Below, piece after piece: positions 54,142 through 63,070 of a stretch of 64,000 nt of DNA. The notes under the pieces were generated by a model. It did no database searches. It worked only from the letters and a program-made list of their open reading frames with translations, and was not told the origin of the DNA. The stretch comes from Plantactinospora mayteni (GTDB taxonomy: Bacteria > Actinomycetota > Actinomycetes > Mycobacteriales > Micromonosporaceae): contig NZ_BONX01000044.1 in assembly GCF_016862935.1 (NCBI RefSeq), positions 62,001 to 126,000 on the forward strand, written 5' to 3'. Made by a program: the position numbers and the translations under genes. The number at the start of each line of letters is the position of its first letter. Within the stretch, counting starts at the first letter, position 1.

Positions 54142-55289
54142 GACTCCTCCCCGGTCGCCACGACGGGCTTCGCCGGCTGCTCCCCGCCCCCGTCGACCCC
54201 GGCAGCCGGAACACCCGGGCCACCCGGAACAGCGGGGACACCCGGGCCACCCGGAACAGCGGGAACAGCCGGAACAGCCGGACCAGCGGGGACAGCCGGA
54301 ACAGCGGGGACAGCCGGAACAGCGGGGACAACCGAGCCACCCGGAACAGCCGGAACAGCGGGGACGGCCGGAACCGCCTGGGCGCCGGGGGCGGCCCGGG
54401 TACCCGAGGCGGTTGGGGTGCGGGGCGGAGCCGGCAGCTCGGCCGGGGTGTCACCGTGCCCGGCGGGCGGCGGCTCGGCGAGGCGTACTCCGAGCACCTG
54501 GTGGCCGGCGCGGCGCAGCGCGGCGACCGTCTCCAGGGCCTGGACGGTCGGCACCGCGATCTCCACCACGGAGGTCCCTGCCCCGGAGACCCGCCGGTCG
54601 GCGGCGACCGGAGGCACGGCGGGGACGGTCCCGACCGGCGTCCTGGATCCGGCGACCCGGCGGTCGGCGGTGGCCGGCGACGACACGGTCACGGTCCCGT
54701 CGGCCACGTTCCACCGTGCGGCGTGCGGCAGCCGGACCGTCTCGCCGCGATGGTCGCTGACCAGTACGGCGCCGCCGCCGTCCAGTACCTCTCCGATCAG
54801 CTCGGGGACCAGTTCGCGGGTGGGCGCGTCCAGCCCCTCCCACGGTTCGTCGAGGACGAGCAGACCGGGCGGACGGAGCAGGGCCTGGGCCAGCCCGACC
54901 TTCTGGGCCGTGCCCTTGGAGAGCGCCGGCAGCCGGACGTCGCGGTACGCCGCCAGCCCGAGGCGCTCGATCCAGCCGGCCACGGTACGGGCCGCCGCCG
55001 CGCCGGAGAGCCCCCGGATCCGGCCCATCCCGGTGAGGTACTGCCCGACGGTGTACGGCTGGTCCGCCGGAAACCGCTCCGGCACCCAGCCGACCGTCGC
55101 AGGCCGGTCCCGTACCACTCCCCGGGTCGGGTCCAGTACCCCGACGGCCACCTGGAGCAACGTCGACTTGCCCACGCCGTTGCGGCCGAGCACCACGGCG
55201 CTCTGCCCGGGGCTGATCTCCACCTCGACCGCGCGCAGCACCCACGGGGCGCGGACGCCGTACCGCAGCCAGACCTGATCCAGTCGCAC
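54138..55289 (-). CDS. ABC transporter ATP-binding protein with repetitive Val-Pro-Ala tail
   Basis: 383 residues. The first about 205 form a nucleotide-binding domain: Walker A GRNGVGKSTLL, Q-loop TVGWVPERF, signature LSKGTAQKVGLAQALL, Walker B LLVLDEPWEGLD. The rest is a linker and a small C-terminal domain, then about 65 residues of PAVPAVPGGPGVPAG-like low complexity encoded by short tandem repeats (about 54203-54375). The signature LSKG in place of LSGG is seen in many efflux-type ATPases. Embedded between rplA and rplJ. Confidence 0.85.
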   Translation of the reverse strand: MRLDQVWLRYGVRAPWVLRAVEVEISPGQSAVVLGRNGVGKSTLLQVAVGVLDPTRGVVRDRPATVGWVPERFPADQPYTVGQYLTGMGRIRGLSGAAAARTVAGWIERLGLAAYRDVRLPALSKGTAQKVGLAQALLRPPGLLVLDEPWEGLDAPTRELVPELIGEVLDGGGAVLVSDHRGETVRLPHAARWNVADGTVTVSSPATADRRVAGSRTPVGTVPAVPPVAADRRVSGAGTSVVEIAVPTVQALETVAALRRAGHQVLGVRLAEPPPAGHGDTPAELPAPPRTPTASGTRAAPGAQAVPAVPAVPAVPGGSVVPAVPAVPAVPAVPAGPAVPAVPAVPGGPGVPAVPGGPGVPAAGVDGGGEQPAKPVVATGEES

Positions 55290-55388
55290 GGATAGGAGGG
55301 TGCCACAGGGCCGCCCGGAACGCGGAGGCGCCGCGCGTCGGCGGATGGCGACGGCAGCGGCGCAAAGCCCGCCGGTACTCCGGAAACG

Positions 55389-55433
55389 CCGACGCGGGGC
55401 GCCCGCGAAAATTCGCAGGGCGCCCCGCGTCGG
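55389..55433 (-). terminator. Terminator downstream of rplKA
   Basis: CCGACGCGGGGCGCCC (55389-55404) and GGGCGCCCCGCGTCGG (55418-55433) form a perfect 16-bp stem; the loop contains a further GCGAA/TTCGC pairing. It lies 26 nt after the rplA stop. Followed on the minus strand by GGCGTTTCC, a weak U run. Confidence 0.8.
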
Positions 55434-55459
55434 ACGGGACTGACCGGGTCGGTCGGGGC

Positions 55460-56173
55460 TCAGGCCGCGTCCGACTCCCGCAGGTTCTTCACCACGTTCG
55501 GGTCGATCGGAACGCCCGGGCCCATGGTGGTGGTGAGGGTGACCTTCCTGAGGTACTTGCCCTTGGACGCGGACGGCTTGGAGCGGAGCACCTCGTCGAG
55601 CACCGCGGCGTAGTTGTCGACCAACTGGGTCTCGGAGAACGAGGCCTTGCCGATGATCAGGTGCAGGTTGGAGTGCTTGTCCACCCGGAACGTGATCTTG
55701 CCGCCCTTGATTTCCGAGACGGCCTTGGTGACGTCCATGGTCACCGTGCCGGTCTTCGGGTTCGGCATCAGACCGCGCGGGCCCAGGATCCGCGCGATCC
55801 GGCCGATCTTGGCCATCTGGTCCGGCGTGGCGATCGCCGCGTCGAAATCCAGCCAGCCCTCCTGGATCCGGGCCACCAGTTCGTCGGTGCCGACCACGTC
55901 GGCTCCGGCTGCGGTTGCCTCCTCGGCCTTGGCGCCAGCCGCGAAGACGATCACGCGGGCGGTCTTGCCGGTGCCGTGCGGCAGGTTGACCGTGCCCCGG
56001 ACCATCTGGTCGGCCTTACGGGGGTCGACGCCGAGGCGCATCGCGACCTCGACCGTGGCGTCGAACTTGACGGTGCTGCTCCCCTTGGCCAGCTTGACGG
56101 CCTCGGCCGGGGTGTAGAGCTTGTCCCGGTCGATGGCCTCGGCGGCCTTGCGGTAGCTCTTGCTGCGCTGCAT
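55460..56173 (-). CDS. rplA: 50S ribosomal protein L1
   Basis: 237 residues. [40 protein letters not shown] and [21 protein letters not shown]1 stalk protein, which in many bacteria represses the L11-L1 mRNA. 90 nt after rplK. Confidence 0.98.
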   Translation of the reverse strand: MQRSKSYRKAAEAIDRDKLYTPAEAVKLAKGSSTVKFDATVEVAMRLGVDPRKADQMVRGTVNLPHGTGKTARVIVFAAGAKAEEATAAGADVVGTDELVARIQEGWLDFDAAIATPDQMAKIGRIARILGPRGLMPNPKTGTVTMDVTKAVSEIKGGKITFRVDKHSNLHLIIGKASFSETQLVDNYAAVLDEVLRSKPSASKGKYLRKVTLTTTMGPGVPIDPNVVKNLRESDAA

Positions 56174-56263
56174 CTCTGATTACTCCTGTGGTGTCTGGCG
56201 GGCTGCGGAGTGCCGCGGCCCTCCCACGAACTGGTCGTGCCGGTCAGGGGTGGAAAGGAGGAC

Positions 56264-56695
56264 CTATTCCTTGACCGTGATGCCCATCGACCGGGCGGTG
56301 CCGGCGATGATCTTCTCGGCCTGGTCGAGGTCGTTGGCGTTCAGGTCGGCCATCTTCTTCTCGGCGATCTCGCGCAACTGGGCGCGGGTGACCGAGCCGA
56401 CCTTCTCGCTCTGCGGTACGCCGGAGCCCTTCTGCACGCCGGCGGCCTTGATCAGCAGCCGGGCGGCGGGCGGGGTCTTCAGCACGAAGGTGAAGGTCCG
56501 GTCCTCGTACACGCTGATCTCGGCCGGCACGATGTCACCGCGCTGCGCCTCGGTCTGCGAGTTGTAGGACTTGCAGAACTCCATGATGTTGACGCCGTGC
56601 TGACCCAGCGCCGGACCGACCGGCGGCGCCGGGGTGGCCTGGCCCGCCGGGAGCTGAAGCGTGAACGTCTTGACGAGCTTCTTCTTCGGAGGCAT
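56264..56695 (-). CDS. rplK: 50S ribosomal protein L11
   Basis: 143 residues from the ATG at 56695 ([20 protein letters not shown]). [20 protein letters not shown] contains the Pro residues tied to thiopeptide sensitivity; no change was seen. C-terminal RNA-binding domain with [12 protein letters not shown]. The spacer to nusG holds a hairpin at 56795-56818. Confidence 0.97.
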   Translation of the reverse strand: MPPKKKLVKTFTLQLPAGQATPAPPVGPALGQHGVNIMEFCKSYNSQTEAQRGDIVPAEISVYEDRTFTFVLKTPPAARLLIKAAGVQKGSGVPQSEKVGSVTRAQLREIAEKKMADLNANDLDQAEKIIAGTARSMGITVKE

Positions 56696-56794
56696 GTCTC
56701 TTCCTGGGCTTGAAACTGGGGAACGTGCACCTGAGGTCACCCGTCGGCGCGCACGGTCAAACGCGCCTCCGTGGCGGGCGACGTTCAAGAGTAG

Positions 56795-56818
56795 CGCAGC
56801 GCCCGTGAGGGCGCTGCG
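56795..56818 (-). terminator. Hairpin downstream of nusG
   Basis: CGCAGCGCCC, 4-nt loop, GGGCGCTGCG: a perfect 10-bp stem 61 nt after the nusG stop. No long U run follows, so termination may be partial before rplK. Confidence 0.6.
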
Positions 56819-56878
56819 TCGAGGTCGACCGGGGCCGGTTTGAGGCTGGCCGGGGCCGGGCGCGGCGCGGGCCGCCGA

Positions 56879-57598
56879 TCAGATCTTGGCGACCTGGTTG
56901 AAGTTCAGCTCGACCGGAGTCTCCCGACCGAAAATCGACACCAGCACCTTGAGCTTCTGCTGATCGGCGTTGATCTCGCTGATCGTGGCCGGCAACGACG
57001 CGAAGGCGCCGTCGGTCACGGTGACCGAGTCACCGACCTCGAAGTCGAGTACCTTGACCTCCGGCTTCGCCTTCTTGGTCTCGGTCTCCACCGCCGGGGC
57101 GAGCCACTTGAGCACCTCGTCGAGCGAGAGCGGCGCCGGCCGGTCGGCCCGGTCGGTCGCGCCGACGAAGCCGGTCACCCCTGGGGTGTTGCGCACGCAG
57201 GAGTATGACTCCGGGGTCAGCTCCATCCGGACCAGGATGTAGCCCGGGAAGACCTTGTTCTGGACCTGGAGGCGCTTGCCGTTCTTGACCTCGATCTCTT
57301 CCCGGGTCGGCACCTCGACCTGGTAGATGAACTCCTCCATGTCGAGGCTGGTGATCCGGGTCTCCAGGTTCGTCTTGACCTTGTTCTCGTAACCGGCGTA
57401 CGAGTGGACCACAAACCAGTCGCCGGGCGCGTAGCGCAGCTTCTGCCGCAGCTCGGCAACCGGGTCGTAGTCCTCGTCCGGCGCCTCGGCGGCGCCGAAC
57501 TCCGGGTCGTTGGCGGCCTCGACCGACTCGGTACCGCTCGCCGTCGCCACCGCGGACTGCTCGTCCGGGGTCTCGGCGGTCTCGTCGTACTCAGGCAC
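56879..57598 (-). CDS. nusG: Transcription termination/antitermination protein NusG
   Basis: 239 residues from a GTG at 57598. An acidic N-terminal extension of about 50 residues, typical of actinobacteria, precedes the NGN domain ([46 protein letters not shown]) and the C-terminal KOW domain ([20 protein letters not shown]). Binds RNA polymerase and couples it to S10 or Rho. 38 nt after secE. Confidence 0.97.
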   Translation of the reverse strand: MPEYDETAETPDEQSAVATASGTESVEAANDPEFGAAEAPDEDYDPVAELRQKLRYAPGDWFVVHSYAGYENKVKTNLETRITSLDMEEFIYQVEVPTREEIEVKNGKRLQVQNKVFPGYILVRMELTPESYSCVRNTPGVTGFVGATDRADRPAPLSLDEVLKWLAPAVETETKKAKPEVKVLDFEVGDSVTVTDGAFASLPATISEINADQQKLKVLVSIFGRETPVELNFNQVAKI

Positions 57599-57636
57599 GC
57601 TCGCTCACTTCCGTCACTATCAGGTGGGGCAGGTGG

Positions 57637-58026
57637 TCAGCTGGAGCCGCCGAAGACCCACAGCACCGCGCGGGCGAAGGCGTAGTCCAGCCCGGCCACG
57701 ATCGTCAGCACCACGGCGACGAACACGACCACCACGGCGGTGTAGGTCAGCAGCTCCTTACGGGTCGGCCAGATGACCTTACGCAGCTCTGCCACGACCT
57801 CGCGGAAGAACCGGGCAAGCCGGCCGAATATTCCGACCCGACCCTCGGTCCTGGTCTTGGGCCTGCTGTCCGCCGAATCGGCCTTGGTGCGCTCCCGGGT
57901 GGCGGTGCCGCCACGCCCGACCGGCTCGTCCGCCTCGTCGTCGGCGTCATCGTCGACAACGTCGTCGATCGTCTCGTCGTCGAGACGGTCGTTGTCGTCC
58001 TCGTCGCGCCGATTCTTCTCGGCCAC
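57637..58026 (-). CDS. secE: Preprotein translocase subunit SecE
   Basis: 129 residues. About 60 residues of acidic/charged N-terminal extension, then the SecE core FGRLARFFREVVAELRKVIW, PTRKELLTYTAVVVVFVAVV and one membrane helix. Essential clamp around SecY. Lies between tRNA-Trp and nusG, the canonical arrangement. Confidence 0.96.
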   Translation of the reverse strand: MAEKNRRDEDDNDRLDDETIDDVVDDDADDEADEPVGRGGTATRERTKADSADSRPKTRTEGRVGIFGRLARFFREVVAELRKVIWPTRKELLTYTAVVVVFVAVVLTIVAGLDYAFARAVLWVFGGSS

Positions 58027-58302
58027 TTCGCCCTCCGTCGCCGGGTGGTTGGTACGCGCGTCGGTGGACGCGCGCTGCGCTTTTCACGCCGGCCGGAACC
58101 CGGAGTCTCCGCCGCGGGCGCCAACCGCCCTCGACCGAACCCCCGGACGACCGTCCCCGGAACGGCCCGCGGCCGGCGGATCCGTCAGGGAACGGACCGG
58201 GCGGACGCACCGCCTCGGCTCGACCCCGCCGATACCACCAACACGAGCCGGCCGCCACAGGTGATGGCGACGCCGATCCCGGGATCGGTCAGGCCGTAGG
58301 CG

Positions 58303-58375
<73 letters not shown>

Positions 58376-58441
58376 GTGCGGACAGCTGGACCCACCCAGA
58401 CACGCACGCCTGAGTAGAGGCCACTTGCCCCACGGCGGACC

Positions 58442-58471
58442 AGTGTACGGGTAGAGGCACGAGTTTCCCAA
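58442..58471 (-). promoter_or_regulatory. Predicted tRNA-Trp promoter
   Basis: On the minus strand: TTGGGA (58471-58466), 18-nt spacer, TACACT (58447-58442). It stands 67 nt upstream of the tRNA and may also serve secE. Confidence 0.55.
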
Positions 58472-58516
58472 CCGGTCTGCCCCGGCGAGCTCGTCGTAGC
58501 TGGTCCGCCGGCGGAA

Positions 58517-58570
58517 CTAGGGGCTGTCTCGTGGATCTCGGTGGAGCGAGATCCGCGAGACAGCCCCTAG
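58517..58570. repeat. 54-bp near-perfect palindrome with CTAG ends
   Basis: The 24-bp arms (starting CTAGGGGCTGTCTCG) differ at one position; the loop is six nt. It lies directly downstream of hadB and includes its TAG stop (58567-58569). Stem length and CTAG ends are more than a terminator needs and resemble a miniature inverted-repeat element. It may still terminate transcription from both sides. Confidence 0.85.
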
Positions 58571-58959
58571 GCCGGGGTCCTGATCACCGCCCGCGCCTGG
58601 GCCAGCACCTTCTCGCCGTGGCAGGTGGCGGTCAGGTCGAGGCGGGTGAGTCCGTCCTCGGGCTCGCCCCGGACGGCGGCGCGCACCTCGATCTCGGTGC
58701 CCTCGTCGTCGTCAGGTACCACGACCGGCCGGGTGAACCGGACTCCGTATTCCACCACCGCGTCCGGCGAGCCGGCCCAGTCGGTGACCGCCCGCCCGAC
58801 CAGCGCCATGGTGAACATGCCGTGTGCGATCACCCCGGGCAGTCCCACCTTGGTGGCGAACCGGTCGCTCCAGTGGATGGGGTTGAAGTCGCCCGAGGCG
58901 CCCGCGTATCGGACCAGGTCCGCGCGGGTGATCCGGAAGGTACGAGGTGAAAGATCCAT
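58567..58959 (-). CDS. hadB: MaoC-like dehydratase, HadB-type subunit
   Basis: 130 residues, hot-dog fold. The active-site motif is YAGASGDFNPIHWSD, with catalytic Asp and His, followed by GLPGVIAHGMFTMALVGRAV. By homology it forms the (3R)-hydroxyacyl-ACP dehydratase with the adjacent HadA-like protein; in mycobacteria this acts in FAS-II. The organism's use of it is not clear because mycolates are absent from Micromonosporaceae. The stop codon is supplied by the 54-bp palindrome. One nt separates it from hadA's stop. Confidence 0.88.
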   Translation of the reverse strand: MDLSPRTFRITRADLVRYAGASGDFNPIHWSDRFATKVGLPGVIAHGMFTMALVGRAVTDWAGSPDAVVEYGVRFTRPVVVPDDDEGTEIEVRAAVRGEPEDGLTRLDLTATCHGEKVLAQARAVIRTPA

Positions 58960-58960
58960 C

Positions 58961-59407
58961 TCAGCCCTCTCCGCGTACGACGAGCTTGGTCCAGACGGTG
59001 ACCACCGGCTCCCCGGCGGTCGTGTTGACCTCGGTACGGGTGGTCATGAAGCTGTTCCCAGCCCGGTTGACGATCTCCTCGACGGTGTTCACGCAGACCA
59101 GCTCGTCGCCGGCCACCACCGGCCGGGTGTACCGGAACCGCTGGTCGCCGTGGACCACCCGGCTGTAGTCGATGCCGAGTTCCGGATCCTCGACGATCTG
59201 CCGGCTGGCCGCCATGGTGATCGTGAACGGGTAGGTCGGCGGCGCCACCACGTCGGCGTGCCCGAGCGCCCGGGCGGCATCCGGATCGTGGTACGCCGGC
59301 TCGACTGCGCCGATCGCCGTGGCGAACTCTCGGATCTTCTCGCGGCCCACCTGGTAGGGCGGGGTCGGCGGATAGCTGCGGCCGACGAAGGACGGGTCCA
59401 GGGACAT
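58961..59407 (-). CDS. hadA: MaoC-like dehydratase, HadA-type subunit
   Basis: 148 residues from the ATG at 59407 (MSLDPSFVGRSYPPTPPYQV). FAS1-like N-terminal MaoC domain: VGREKIREFATAIG, VAPPTYPFTITMAA and VVHGDQRFRYTRPVVAGDEL. No Asp/His pair, as expected for the non-catalytic, substrate-binding subunit. Paired with hadB. A longer frame upstream is not supported. Confidence 0.86.
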   Translation of the reverse strand: MSLDPSFVGRSYPPTPPYQVGREKIREFATAIGAVEPAYHDPDAARALGHADVVAPPTYPFTITMAASRQIVEDPELGIDYSRVVHGDQRFRYTRPVVAGDELVCVNTVEEIVNRAGNSFMTTRTEVNTTAGEPVVTVWTKLVVRGEG

Positions 59408-59461
59408 GCCGCCGAACCTACACGGCCGGGGCGAGCCGCCGGGGCCACCGCCCAGCGGCCG

Positions 59462-59543
59462 GAACGAGCCCGCCATGACCACAAACGAGCGTGCTGAACG
59501 AGCCCACCGGGACCACAAACGAGCGGCCGGAGCGAGCCCGGCG
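59462..59543. repeat. 34-bp direct repeat, about 2.4 copies
   Basis: GAACGAGCCC followed by GACCACAAACGAGCG occurs at 59462 and 59496, with a partial third copy (GAGCGAGCCC). It lies in the 272-nt spacer between hadA and rpmG. No gene seen there. Confidence 0.75.
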
Positions 59544-59680
59544 GATGCCCGGAGAGAGCCGGCCGCAGGCAGCAGAATCGCCGCCCCGGGCGCCTCGGCG
59601 GAGCGGGCTCGGGGCGCGCTCACCGGGGCCGGAACGGCGATCCTGGGCGTCTGGGTGAGCCGACCGACGTCGGCGGCGGA

Positions 59681-59848
59681 TCAGCGGGTCTCGCGGTGCA
59701 GGGTGTGCTTGCCGTCCCGGGGGCAGAACTTCTTCATCTCGATGCGGTCCGGGTCGTTCCGGCGGTTCTTACGCGTGATGTAGTTGCGCTCCTTGCACTC
59801 CACACACGCCAAAGTGATCTTGGGACGGACATCGGTCGCCTTGGCCAC
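59681..59848 (-). CDS. rpmG: 50S ribosomal protein L33
   Basis: 55 residues from a GTG at 59848 ([20 protein letters not shown]). The first zinc pair CVEC is present but the second site reads [15 protein letters not shown], with Asp where zinc-type L33 has Cys. It therefore retains three of four Cys ligands. Otherwise a standard L33. Confidence 0.94.
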   Translation of the reverse strand: MAKATDVRPKITLACVECKERNYITRKNRRNDPDRIEMKKFCPRDGKHTLHRETR

Positions 59849-59980
59849 GGCGGGGCGCCTTCCTCGTTAGCGGACTGAACTACGACGTACCAGCGTAGAC
59901 GCCTGCCACGCGGACACGCAAAGTGGGCGCCGTCGGCGCCCTGTTGTTTCGGTCTCCGGGTTGGGCCCGGCGCCCGAGAG

Positions 59981-60053
59981 TAGCGGTGGCCGGACTTGAA
60001 CCGGCGACACAGCGATTATGAGCCGCTTGCTCTGCCATCTGAGCTACACCGCC
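59981..60053 (-). tRNA. tRNA-Met (anticodon CAT)
   Basis: 73 nt. Acceptor GGCGGTG/CACCGCT (first pair G-U) with discriminator A, anticodon loop CTCATAA, T arm GGTTCAAGTCC. Regular pairing at the acceptor end suggests the elongator form rather than initiator. Precedes rpmG. Confidence 0.92.
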
Positions 60054-60078
60054 GTGGCGGGTCCAACAGAACCCTCTG

Positions 60079-60151
60079 AGCCCCCTTACGGAATCGAACC
60101 GTAGACCTTCTCCTTACCATGGAGACGCTCTGCCGACTGAGCTAAGGGGGC
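60079..60151 (-). tRNA. tRNA-Thr (anticodon GGT)
   Basis: 73 nt. Acceptor GCCCCCT/AGGGGGC with discriminator T, anticodon loop ATGGTAA, T arm GGTTCGATTCC. 25 nt upstream of tRNA-Met; probably the two share a transcript with rpmG. Confidence 0.94.
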
Positions 60152-60186
60152 ACGCACGCGATCTTTCCCGGTGGCGCGCAGAGGTA

Positions 60187-60215
60187 AGAGTACACGTCGT
60201 GGGGCACGAGGTGAA
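60187..60215 (-). promoter_or_regulatory. Predicted promoter of the tRNA-Thr/tRNA-Met/rpmG unit
   Basis: On the minus strand: TTCACC (60215-60210), 17-nt spacer, TACTCT (60192-60187). 36 nt upstream of tRNA-Thr. Confidence 0.6.
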
Positions 60216-60268
60216 ATCAGATCCCCGGCTGCCATACCGGGACATCGATCCCAGGCCGTCGGAGCAGG

Positions 60269-62800
60269 TCAGGGCACCGCCCGCAGCCGTCGTACGTCGG
60301 CCGGGCCGGGCTGGGCGTCGGACTCCGTCTGGGCCGCGAACCAGGCTTCCAGGCGCTCGTACGGCAGCGGACGGCTGAACAGGAAGCCCTGCCCGATCTG
60401 GCACCCGATGTCCTGGAGCAGTTCCAGGGTGAGTTCGCTCTCCACCCCCTCGGCCACCACCGCCAGGCCGAACTGCTGGGAGAGCGTCACCACCGCGTTG
60501 ACGATCGCCAGGTCCACCGGGTCGGTCGCCATCCCCTGCACGAACGAGCGGTCGACCTTGACCTCGTTGACCGGCAGTCGGCGCAGGTAGGAGAGTGAGG
60601 AGTGGCCGGTGCCGAAGTCGTCGACGGCGAGGCGTACCCCGATGTCGCGCAGTCGGCGCAGCCCCGGCACCGCGCGTTCGGTGCCGTCCAGTACGCCGGC
60701 CTCCTTGATCTCGAGCGTCAGCAGCTCCGGTGCGACGCCGTACTCCGCGAGCATCCCCTGCACCAGGGCCGGGAACTGCTGGTCGGCGAGCGTACGCGGA
60801 GAGATGTTCACCGAGACGGCGAGCGGGTTGCCGCCGCTGGTCCAGTCGCGGCTGCGCCGCAGCGCCTCGCCGAGTACCAGCCCGGTCAGTTCGGGAAGCT
60901 GGCCGGTGTGCTCCGCCACTGCGACGAAGTCCTCCGGGGCTACCGTCCCGTGCGCCGGGTGCACCCACCGGGCCAGGCACTCCACCCCGACCAGCCGCCG
61001 GTCGGTGAGGGTGACCTTGGGCTGGTAGTAGACCTCCACCTCGGCGTGGTCGAGCGCGCGGCGCAGGTCGCCGGCCAGGCCGAGCCGGCGCGACGACCGG
61101 GACTCCAGCCCGGGGCTGAACAGTTGGATGCCGTCCGGTGCCGACTTCGCCCTGGTCACCGCGAGGTCGGCGCGCTGGAGCAGGGTCGCCGGGTCGTCAC
61201 CGTGGTCCGGGTGCACCGCGACCCCGACCACGGTGTCGATGTCGAGGACCAGCACGTCGAAGACCATCCGGTCGCGGATCTCCTCGCGCAGCTCGGCGGC
61301 GAGGTCGAGCGCCGCGTCGATGCTCTCCATCCGCAGCGTCACCACGAACTCGTCACTCCCGACCCGGCCCACCAGAGCGGCGGAGGGAGCCGAGGCGCGC
61401 AGCCGGGTCGCCACCTCGACGAGTACCCGGTCGCCGGCCGCGTGCCCGACGGACTCGTTGACCTGGCGCAGCCCGGCCACGTCGAAGAGCATCAGCGCGA
61501 CGACCTCGTTCGGGGCGCGTACCCGGACCGCCTCCTCCAGCGCGCCGCTGACCCGCCGCCGGTTGGGCAGGTTGGTCAGGCCGTCGTGGTACGCGTCGTG
61601 GCGCAACCGGTCCACCAGCCGCGAGTTCTCCAGCGCGACCGCCGTGTGCGCCGCGATCGTCTCGAAGACCGGTAGGTCGGCCTCGGTGAAGTGGCCGGTG
61701 TCGCCGAGCCGGTTGACCACCTCCAGGGAGCCGATGACCGCCTGGCCGGATCGCAACGGCGTGACGATGACCTCCTTGACGCCCGCGCCGCGCAGGGCCT
61801 CCCGGACCTCCCGGTCTCCGCCCACCCGGCCACCGGCGGCGACCGTACGGCCTTCCTCGCAGGCCCGCTGGCGGGCGAGGACCGGAGTCCGGGAGATGTC
61901 GAGCAGTCCGCGCTCCTCGACCCGCGCGGTCAGCAGCACCTCCGGATGGCGACCCTGCGCCGGCAACCAGAGGGTGGCGCTCTCGGCCTGCATGATGGCC
62001 CGGACCCGACCCAGCAGCGAGTCGGCAAGCGTGCCGTCCTGGCCGCGCTCGCTCATCGCCTTGGTCAGCTCGTAGACGTCGGCCAGGGTGCGGTGCTGCC
62101 GGAAGAACCGCGAGTATGACCGGTAGAGCACCGCCAGGGCGGCGCCGAGCGCCACCAGCAGCAGGGCGGACCACCACGTCGTGCGGAGGCAGAGCATGAT
62201 GACCAGGCCCACCGCGACGTTGATCGCCGCGGTGATCAGGCCCGGGCCGGAGGAGCGGATCATCTCCCAGCCGGCCGAGGTGTCGTGGATCACCATCATC
62301 AGCGCCGCCACCGCGACCAGGGTCATCAGGGTGTGACTGCCGACGGCGGCCGACAGGATGCCCCAGGTCCCCGGCCCGAACCCGCGCATCTCCGGCAGGG
62401 CGAGGACGACCAGGCTGGCCAGCGAACTGGCCGCCGCCGCCTTGGCGACGTTGAACCAGAGCTTGGGTTGGGCGAACCGGCGGCGAAGCTGGGCGATCAA
62501 CGAGCCCAGGGTGAAGACCAGTACGACGGTCAGCGGCGGCAGCACGAAGAGCGCGAAGAGCAGCGGGATCTCGGTGATGGTGAAGGGAATCGTCTGGCGC
62601 CGGATGACGATGTAGAACATCGGCATCTCGGAGGCCAGGACCAGCCCGAGGACCAGGGCGGCGAGCGCCCACTCGCCAGTGGATTCCTTGCTGAGGACGC
62701 CGAGCGCGACCGTCAGGACGACGGCGAAAATTCCGAGCGGACCGGTGACCAGCCAGGCATGCTCGGGGGACCGACGTGTCGCGGAAGAGCCCCTAGGCAT
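60269..62800 (-). CDS. Membrane GAF-GGDEF-EAL c-di-GMP signalling protein
   Basis: 843 residues from the ATG at 62800, preceded by GGGGAG; an ATG four codons earlier (62812) is weaker. About seven membrane helices (residues 15-230), a GAF domain (about 250-395), GGDEF (about 405-560) and EAL (about 575-825). The cyclase signature reads GRVGSDEF (GSDEF, near residue 482). The EAL site reads ECLARW, but NISPRTLAD, DDFGTGHSSLSYL, VKVDRSFV and VVAEGVE residues are kept. Phosphodiesterase activity is plausible; cyclase activity is uncertain. A small exported-protein gene lies 66 nt upstream. Confidence 0.9.
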   Translation of the reverse strand: MPRGSSATRRSPEHAWLVTGPLGIFAVVLTVALGVLSKESTGEWALAALVLGLVLASEMPMFYIVIRRQTIPFTITEIPLLFALFVLPPLTVVLVFTLGSLIAQLRRRFAQPKLWFNVAKAAAASSLASLVVLALPEMRGFGPGTWGILSAAVGSHTLMTLVAVAALMMVIHDTSAGWEMIRSSGPGLITAAINVAVGLVIMLCLRTTWWSALLLVALGAALAVLYRSYSRFFRQHRTLADVYELTKAMSERGQDGTLADSLLGRVRAIMQAESATLWLPAQGRHPEVLLTARVEERGLLDISRTPVLARQRACEEGRTVAAGGRVGGDREVREALRGAGVKEVIVTPLRSGQAVIGSLEVVNRLGDTGHFTEADLPVFETIAAHTAVALENSRLVDRLRHDAYHDGLTNLPNRRRVSGALEEAVRVRAPNEVVALMLFDVAGLRQVNESVGHAAGDRVLVEVATRLRASAPSAALVGRVGSDEFVVTLRMESIDAALDLAAELREEIRDRMVFDVLVLDIDTVVGVAVHPDHGDDPATLLQRADLAVTRAKSAPDGIQLFSPGLESRSSRRLGLAGDLRRALDHAEVEVYYQPKVTLTDRRLVGVECLARWVHPAHGTVAPEDFVAVAEHTGQLPELTGLVLGEALRRSRDWTSGGNPLAVSVNISPRTLADQQFPALVQGMLAEYGVAPELLTLEIKEAGVLDGTERAVPGLRRLRDIGVRLAVDDFGTGHSSLSYLRRLPVNEVKVDRSFVQGMATDPVDLAIVNAVVTLSQQFGLAVVAEGVESELTLELLQDIGCQIGQGFLFSRPLPYERLEAWFAAQTESDAQPGPADVRRLRAVP

Positions 62801-62866
62801 GCCACTCCCCATCTACGGGAGATTGCTCCTCAACTCCGGAAGACCGCTCCGCTACAAGGAGTCTCC

Positions 62867-63070
62867 CTACCCCCACTCGAAGCCGAAGGTCAGCAGGGCA
62901 CTCCCTGGAGTGGTGACCTGCGTGCTGTCGCCGGACAGTTGGTCGGAGGCCGTGACGCCGCCCCGCTCCGACCAGCCGGCCGCGCCCACGCTCACGGCGA
63001 AACCGCCGACGGCGAGCACGGCGAGCACAAGAAGAGAGCCTACGATCCGGCCCAACCTCCATGCAGGCAT
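62867..63070 (-). CDS. Small exported or membrane-anchored protein
   Basis: 67 residues from the ATG at 63070, with GGGAG about 8 nt upstream. A basic start (PAWRLGRIVG) and hydrophobic LLVLAVLAVGGFAVSVGAAG form a signal peptide or single span; about 36 polar residues follow, ending FGFEWG. No family recognised. It stands on the same strand just before the c-di-GMP protein, so may be co-transcribed. Confidence 0.55.
   Translation of the reverse strand: MPAWRLGRIVGSLLVLAVLAVGGFAVSVGAAGWSERGGVTASDQLSGDSTQVTTPGSALLTFGFEWG

Noticed and set aside
58273-58288. Perfect 16-bp palindrome after tRNA-Trp as a terminator
   Set aside because: There is no loop or U tract and it is followed by secE, which is normally expressed nearby; kept only as a note under the tRNA.
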